This document shows, piece after piece, positions 59,696 to 64,000 of a stretch of 64,000 bases of DNA. The first letter of the stretch is position 1. Each line of letters starts with the position of its first letter. A program made the position numbers and the translations under genes. Source of the DNA: Prodigiosinella confusarubida (GTDB lineage Bacteria > Pseudomonadota > Gammaproteobacteria > Enterobacterales > Enterobacteriaceae); the NCBI RefSeq assembly GCF_002847015.1, contig NZ_CP025085.1, positions 4,030,001-4,094,000 of the forward strand, given 5' to 3'. The notes beneath the pieces are model-generated. The model was not told where the DNA came from, did no database searches, and saw only the letters and a list, made by a program, of their open reading frames with translations.

Positions 59696-60301
59696 TTTCT
59701 CGTCCTTTTGCTTCTGGTATTACTCAGTGTACGTGCTCTGGCGGCCAATACGCTATTAGTGCTGGGCGATAGCCTGAGTGCTGGCTATCGTATACCGGCC
59801 GCCACGGCCTGGCCCGCGTTGCTGAATCAAAAATGGCAAAACGCACCAGATGGTGTAAAAATTATCAATGCCAGCATCAGCGGTGATACCGCTGCTCAGG
59901 GGCTGGCGCGACTGCCGGCATTACTACGGCAACACCAACCACGCTGGGTACTGATAGAATTGGGCGGCAACGACGGCTTGCGTGGTTTTCCACCACAAAA
60001 TCTGGAAAAGGATCTCGCGCGGATTATTACATGGGTCAAAGAAGCGAAAATAGAGCCATTGCTGATGCAAATCCGCTTGCCAACCAACTACGGACGACGC
60101 TATACCGAATCGTTCAGCGCTGTTTATCCTCGTTTATCCAAACGGTTTACTATTCCTTTGCTGCCCTTTTTTATGGAGCAGGTTTACCTGAAACCGGAAT
60201 GGATTCAGGAAGACGGTATTCATCCGACCCGCGATGCGCAGCCTTTTATCGCTGACTGGATGGCAAAACAGCTCAAACCATTAGTTAAACACGGCTCCTG
60301 A
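59663..60301 (+). CDS. tesA: Acyl-CoA thioesterase I / protease I / lysophospholipase L1
   Basis: Periplasmic SGNH hydrolase; 212 residues. The ATG at 59663 begins MMNFKNVFRWH as in E. coli, with a signal peptide cut near ALA (residue 28). Nucleophile S37 in GDSLS, GGND block, and DGIHP at the C-terminal catalytic Asp-His. Confidence 0.96.
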   Translation: MMNFKNVFRWHFLVLLLLVLLSVRALAANTLLVLGDSLSAGYRIPAATAWPALLNQKWQNAPDGVKIINASISGDTAAQGLARLPALLRQHQPRWVLIELGGNDGLRGFPPQNLEKDLARIITWVKEAKIEPLLMQIRLPTNYGRRYTESFSAVYPRLSKRFTIPLLPFFMEQVYLKPEWIQEDGIHPTRDAQPFIADWMAKQLKPLVKHGS

Positions 60302-60329
60302 TATTTAGGGCTTTTAGTTAGGTAAAGTT

Positions 60330-61106
60330 ATGCAAAAAGCGGTTTTAATTACCGGCTGTTCCAGCGGCATCGGTCTGATTGCGGCGCAGTATCTGCAACA
60401 GCGCGGTTATCGGGTGTTGGCTGCTTGTCGGCGGTCGGAAGATGTTGTCCGGATGACTACGCTGGGCCTGGAGGGTATCGAACTCGATCTGGATGACCCA
60501 GACAGCGTGGAACGGGCGGCGGCCCAGGTGATAACTTTGACCGATAACCGGCTTTACGCGCTGTTCAATAACGCCGGTTATGGCTTATACGGACCGCTCA
60601 GCACCCTTTCACGCCAGCAGTTGGAACAACAGTTTTCCAGTAATCTGTTCGGCACCCATCAATTGACACAACTGTTGCTCCCCGCCATGCTGCCATACGG
60701 CGAAGGACGGATCATCCAGACCAGCTCGGTAATGGGATTGGTAGTAACGCCTGGCCGCGGTGCCTATGCTGCCAGTAAATATGCGCTGGAAGCCTGGTCT
60801 GATGCATTGCGTATGGAGTTGTATGGCAGCGGCCTTCACGTATCACTGATTGAACCCGGTCCACTGGCTACGCGTTTCACAGACAATGTCAGCCAGACTC
60901 AAACCGACAAACCGGTGACCAATCCCGGCATTGCCAGACGTTTTACCTTACCGCCAGAAGCCGTGCTGCCCAAATTGCAGCATGCACTGGAAAGCTCGCA
61001 CCCCAAGTTACGTTATCCGGTGACGCTGATAGCCTATGCGCTTTCATGGTTACGGCGCTTGCTCCCCGGACGTGCGCTGGATCACCTGTTACGCACCCGT
61101 TCCTGA
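60330..61106 (+). CDS. ybbO: Short-chain oxidoreductase YbbO
   Basis: 258 residues. SDR fold: TGCSSGIG cofactor motif, NNAGYG, and catalytic YAASK. It follows tesA by 28 bases, as in E. coli. Reduces an aldehyde or ketone; substrate range is not clear from sequence. Confidence 0.93.
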   Translation: MQKAVLITGCSSGIGLIAAQYLQQRGYRVLAACRRSEDVVRMTTLGLEGIELDLDDPDSVERAAAQVITLTDNRLYALFNNAGYGLYGPLSTLSRQQLEQQFSSNLFGTHQLTQLLLPAMLPYGEGRIIQTSSVMGLVVTPGRGAYAASKYALEAWSDALRMELYGSGLHVSLIEPGPLATRFTDNVSQTQTDKPVTNPGIARRFTLPPEAVLPKLQHALESSHPKLRYPVTLIAYALSWLRRLLPGRALDHLLRTRS

Positions 61107-61169
61107 TACGGGCTTGAAATGGTGGCATTTGTCCCCCATAACTAATTGAAACGGATAAGAGAGAATTCC

Positions 61170-62030
61170 ATGCCAGAACAACACGCCAACGTTATTGAAA
61201 TTAACGAAACCAATCTGCATCAGGTGCTGGAACAATCCATGAATGCGCCGGTGCTGTTTTATTTCTGGTCTGCCCATAGCCAGCACTGTCAGGAACTGGG
61301 GCTGGTGCTGGACAAACTGGCCCGCGAGTATGCCGGCCAGTTTACGCTGGCCAAAGTTGACTGTGATGCAGAACAACGCGTGGCTGCCCAGTTCGGGTTA
61401 CGTGCCATCCCTACCCTGTATTTATTTAAAGATGGTCAGCCGGTAGATGGTTTACAAGGACCGCAGCCAGAAGAGGCTATCCGCGAATTGCTGCTACGCG
61501 TGCTGCCGAGAGAAGAAGATCTGAAAACGGCTGAAGCCCAGCAATTGATTCAGGAAGGCAAACTGCCGGAAGCGATGCCGTTGCTGAAACACGCCTGGCA
61601 ATTGGATCCAAAGCGTAGCGACATCGCGCTGCTGCTGGCTGAAGTACAGATTCAGCTTAATCGAGCTGAAGACGCGGAAGCGGTGCTGGCCAAAATCCCG
61701 TTACAGGATCAGGATTCCCGCTATCACGGTCTGGTGGCAAAAATAGAATTGATGAAACAGGCAGCAGATACGCCGGAAATTCAGCTGTTACAACAACAGT
61801 TGGATGCTGATCCGGATAATGCGGAGTTGGTGGTGCAATTGGGACTGCAACTGCATCAGGTCGGGCGCAACGAAGAAGCCCTGGAATTGCTGATGAATGT
61901 GCTGAAAAAAGATCTGTCGGCCGCTGACGGTAGCGCACGTAAAACCCTGATGGACATCATGGCAGCATTAGGAACTGGGGATGCGCTGGCTGCCCGCTAT
62001 CGCCGCCAACTGTACTCTATGCTGTACTAA
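61170..62030 (+). CDS. cnoX: Chaperedoxin CnoX (YbbN)
   Basis: 286 residues: thioredoxin domain (1-105) and a C-terminal TPR-like helical domain. The active site is SQHC (S37 to C40), lacking the first cysteine, as in E. coli. Holds chlorine-oxidised proteins and passes them to GroEL. ATG at 61170. Confidence 0.95.
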   Translation: MPEQHANVIEINETNLHQVLEQSMNAPVLFYFWSAHSQHCQELGLVLDKLAREYAGQFTLAKVDCDAEQRVAAQFGLRAIPTLYLFKDGQPVDGLQGPQPEEAIRELLLRVLPREEDLKTAEAQQLIQEGKLPEAMPLLKHAWQLDPKRSDIALLLAEVQIQLNRAEDAEAVLAKIPLQDQDSRYHGLVAKIELMKQAADTPEIQLLQQQLDADPDNAELVVQLGLQLHQVGRNEEALELLMNVLKKDLSAADGSARKTLMDIMAALGTGDALAARYRRQLYSMLY

Positions 62031-62040
62031 TCCTTGACGA

Positions 62041-62065
62041 TAAAAACCCGCCGCAATGGCGGGTT
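62041..62065 (-). terminator. Terminator of yfaY
   Basis: AACCCGCC / GGCGGGTT (8 bp, 5-base loop); on the minus strand it is followed by TTTTT, suitable for ending yfaY. On the plus strand no T-run follows cnoX. Confidence 0.72.
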
Positions 62066-62135
62066 CAGCATGCGGGCCGGGAGTTACACCAGATCAAGAC
62101 CTATCACCGACCTCCGAGCAAACACTGATACTGCT

Positions 62136-63329
62136 TTACAGCGTCTCCAGCACCGTGATCCAACCGTGACCACCATATACCGACCAGCCATTTAACCATC
62201 GACGCATCATATTCATCGCCAGCATCGCTACCACTTCCTGATGGATTTTCAGACTATGGCGCTGAACAGTAAACTGAATGGTCTGGGCAAAAGTGCCGTC
62301 CGGCGTGTGTAACGCCATTGACAATCGATCATCCTGTAACGCCCCTATATGTAGTGCCAGTGGTGCGTTATGACGGGCAGCCAGTTGGCGGGTCTGCTCC
62401 GCCAGAAATGGCAGATCAGGCTGGCTTTTCGTGGTCAATAACTCTCCTCCCGCCAACGGGACATTGGCTGACTGCAACTGCCAGTTAAGCAATCCCGCGG
62501 TAAACTGCTCACTGACTGCCACACACAGTTGACGCTCATCCAACCGGCGAGCCAACTGTGCCGGTAATCCTTCCGTCCCTTCAAAAACCATATTTTCACC
62601 GGCAACCTGACGCACCTGCTCCCATACGGTTTCCATCGCATGCCGCTGCGACGCCGGCCCGGTCAGCTTCAGTTCAATAATCGGCATAGACGAGCGATAA
62701 CCCAGCACCGATCCTTCGGGCAACGGCAAACCATCCAACTGGTTGGCAAGATCACTTTCAGAACGACCAAAAGTGGTTAAACGCAGACACAACGGCGCAT
62801 CAGCCACCTCAAAACGCTGCCGCAATCGCGGCATAATTTGTTGTTCTACCATCACTTTAAATTCAGATGGCACGCCCGGAGTAAAAAACATCAGGCACTG
62901 ATTTAGCGTCAGGGCAAAGCCACAAGCGGTTCCCACCGGATTATCCACCAGTTCGGCGCTAGCCGGGATCTGTGCCTGCTTGCGGTTGCTGGGTGCCATT
63001 ACCCGGCTCCGTTCGGTAAAAAACGCTTCCATTCGGGCAATCCACTCTGGATGTTCGACCAGCGTTTCACCAGCAGCCGTAGCCGCGGCAAGTGAACTCA
63101 AATCATCGCTGGTCGGCCCCAGTCCACCGTTGACAATCAGTACATCGGCAAACTGGCTCCGCTGGGTCAGCGCGGTGACTAGCGCGTCAAGATCATCTCC
63201 CACCGTCATACGGCTCGACATCGGTAGTCCCTGCTGGAACAAATAGTCCGCCAGCCACGCCGCATTGGTATCCACAATCTGACCATGCAGCACTTCATCC
63301 CCCGTACACAGCATCTCAACCCTAAGCAT
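62136..63329 (-). CDS. yfaY: CinA-like protein YfaY (PncC-related, likely inactive deamidase)
   Basis: 397 residues: molybdopterin-binding-like (COG1058) N-terminal domain (NGGLGPTSDD near 68) and a CinA/PncC C-terminal domain. The latter's usual ESCTGG catalytic stretch reads SEQFTAG, so the serine nucleophile is lost. E. coli YfaY is also regarded as inactive on NMN. Confidence 0.92.
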   Translation of the reverse strand: MLRVEMLCTGDEVLHGQIVDTNAAWLADYLFQQGLPMSSRMTVGDDLDALVTALTQRSQFADVLIVNGGLGPTSDDLSSLAAATAAGETLVEHPEWIARMEAFFTERSRVMAPSNRKQAQIPASAELVDNPVGTACGFALTLNQCLMFFTPGVPSEFKVMVEQQIMPRLRQRFEVADAPLCLRLTTFGRSESDLANQLDGLPLPEGSVLGYRSSMPIIELKLTGPASQRHAMETVWEQVRQVAGENMVFEGTEGLPAQLARRLDERQLCVAVSEQFTAGLLNWQLQSANVPLAGGELLTTKSQPDLPFLAEQTRQLAARHNAPLALHIGALQDDRLSMALHTPDGTFAQTIQFTVQRHSLKIHQEVVAMLAMNMMRRWLNGWSVYGGHGWITVLETL

Positions 63330-63470
63330 TCGTTATTCCCCATGATGGTTTTCAGTCACTTTAAAAAGTCACCGGTTCAAATACAACGCTTGTTTTAATT
63401 ATTGATGAAAACACCAGGGAGAATGGTGCCCCGTAAAAAAACCACTACTCTTCAGTTGGTTGGCAGATAC

Positions 63471-63505
63471 AAAAAAAGGGTGAGCAATTAGCCCTCCCTT
63501 TTTTT
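63471..63505. terminator. Terminator after yfaZ
   Basis: AAAAAAAGGG / CCCTTTTTTT, 10-bp outer stem around an imperfect inner stem. It follows yfaZ on the minus strand, 22 bases past the stop. Confidence 0.7.
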
Positions 63506-63526
63506 CGCAATCTTCGCTGTACTGCG

Positions 63527-64000
63527 TTAAAAACTCAGGCCCAGCCCCACATATGCAGTATCGGCAACTTTATTATCATTATCACTTTCACCCGACGCCA
63601 TATTGATATAACGATAACCGACATCAACAGACAACGGACGGAATACCTGCCAACGCACCCCGGCTTTGGCTTCCACATAATGATCAACATGGCTGGAGAA
63701 CGCATCCGGTGAATAATAACCCTCACCATAAAGCGAGAATGAACTGTTCAACGGTATCTGCAACCCACCGCCCAGCGCAACACCATAACCATCGTCAAAA
63801 TGGTTCTGGTTCATATACACCCCTTTCGCTCCCACGGTCAAAGAGGCATTACTCAGACTAAATGTGTAACCTAGTCCCAGGCTGTAGGAGTCATTACTGT
63901 GATCGCTATTATGTCCCCAACCCACATTTCCGGACAGCCCAGGGACTGGCAGTCCAAACCCGGCGCTAGCTCCCACATAATCACGGCCAGCTTCTCCAGA
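63527..64000 (-). CDS. yfaZ: YfaZ family outer-membrane protein, C-terminal part
   Basis: 158 residues are in the window; the 5' end runs past it. Alternating beta-strand sequence ends in F (VGLGLSF), as expected of an outer-membrane barrel, and GVRWQVFRPLSVDVGYRYINM matches E. coli YfaZ. Role unknown. It lies just upstream of yfaY on the same strand, as in E. coli. Confidence 0.92.
   Translation of the reverse strand, partial: SGEAGRDYVGASAGFGLPVPGLSGNVGWGHNSDHSNDSYSLGLGYTFSLSNASLTVGAKGVYMNQNHFDDGYGVALGGGLQIPLNSSFSLYGEGYYSPDAFSSHVDHYVEAKAGVRWQVFRPLSVDVGYRYINMASGESDNDNKVADTAYVGLGLSF

Noticed and set aside
1-64000. CRISPR arrays, tRNA or rRNA genes, prophage and complete insertion sequences
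   Set aside because: Looked for regular spaced repeats, cloverleaf ends and transposase-like frames; none found.

Overview
The window is ordinary chromosomal backbone of a member of the Enterobacterales. The gene sets, near-identity of many products to Escherichia coli proteins and the presence of a YeaL-type gene beside tmcA suggest a plant- or soil-associated Pectobacteriaceae-like bacterium (Dickeya / Brenneria / Prodigiosinella-like). That family call is an inference from gene content and moderate base composition; no marker in the window fixes the genus.

Layout. 1-17 kb: the end of gltL, ybeL, then the classic leuS-lptE-holA-nadD-rsfS-rlmH-mrdA-mrdB-rlpA run (outer-membrane and cell-shape genes), dacA, ybeD, lipB, lipA, tatE, ybeM, crcB behind a recognisable fluoride riboswitch, cspE, and a ygeA-type racemase. 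18-24 kb: a tiny ypfM gene with its own terminator, an arsenic-resistance operon (arsR, arsC, a decayed arsD, acr3), then yffB-dapE-M15 peptidase-ypfN. 23.6-31 kb: an accessory catabolic block: a LysR regulator divergent from a CitMHS-type transporter, an AtuA-family protein with a separate small AtuA-like protein, a two-subunit CoA-transferase and a thiolase. 31-46 kb: the conserved ypfH, tmcA, yeaL, purC, bamC, dapA / gcvR, bcp, bepA, yfgD / hda, uraA, upp / purM, purN block. 46-51 kb: galS-mglBAC, with paired GalR/GalS operators and CRP sites. 51-56.5 kb: an amino-acid ABC pair lacking an ATPase, and a Fur-box-preceded siderophore binding protein plus TonB-dependent receptor. 56.5-64 kb: ybbP-ybbA / tesA-ybbO-cnoX, then yfaY and the C-terminal part of yfaZ.

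How it works together. Most genes are housekeeping: tRNA charging, LPS and BAM assembly, peptidoglycan elongation (PBP2/RodA), lipoate synthesis, lysine and purine synthesis, uracil salvage and replication control (Hda). Accessory functions cluster at four places: arsenic export, the AtuA/CoA-transferase/thiolase module, galactose uptake and iron-siderophore uptake. Several E. coli-like blocks that lie far apart in E. coli are joined here (cspE to ypfM/dapE; purN to galS; cnoX to yfaY), so the window also records rearrangement junctions.

The best candidate for an undescribed system is the 23.6-30.9 kb catabolic module: its parts predict import of a carboxylate and cleavage to acetyl-CoA through a 3-oxoacid, but the substrate and the AtuA-pair reaction are not known from the sequence. 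No CRISPR array, tRNA, rRNA, prophage or complete insertion sequence was seen.
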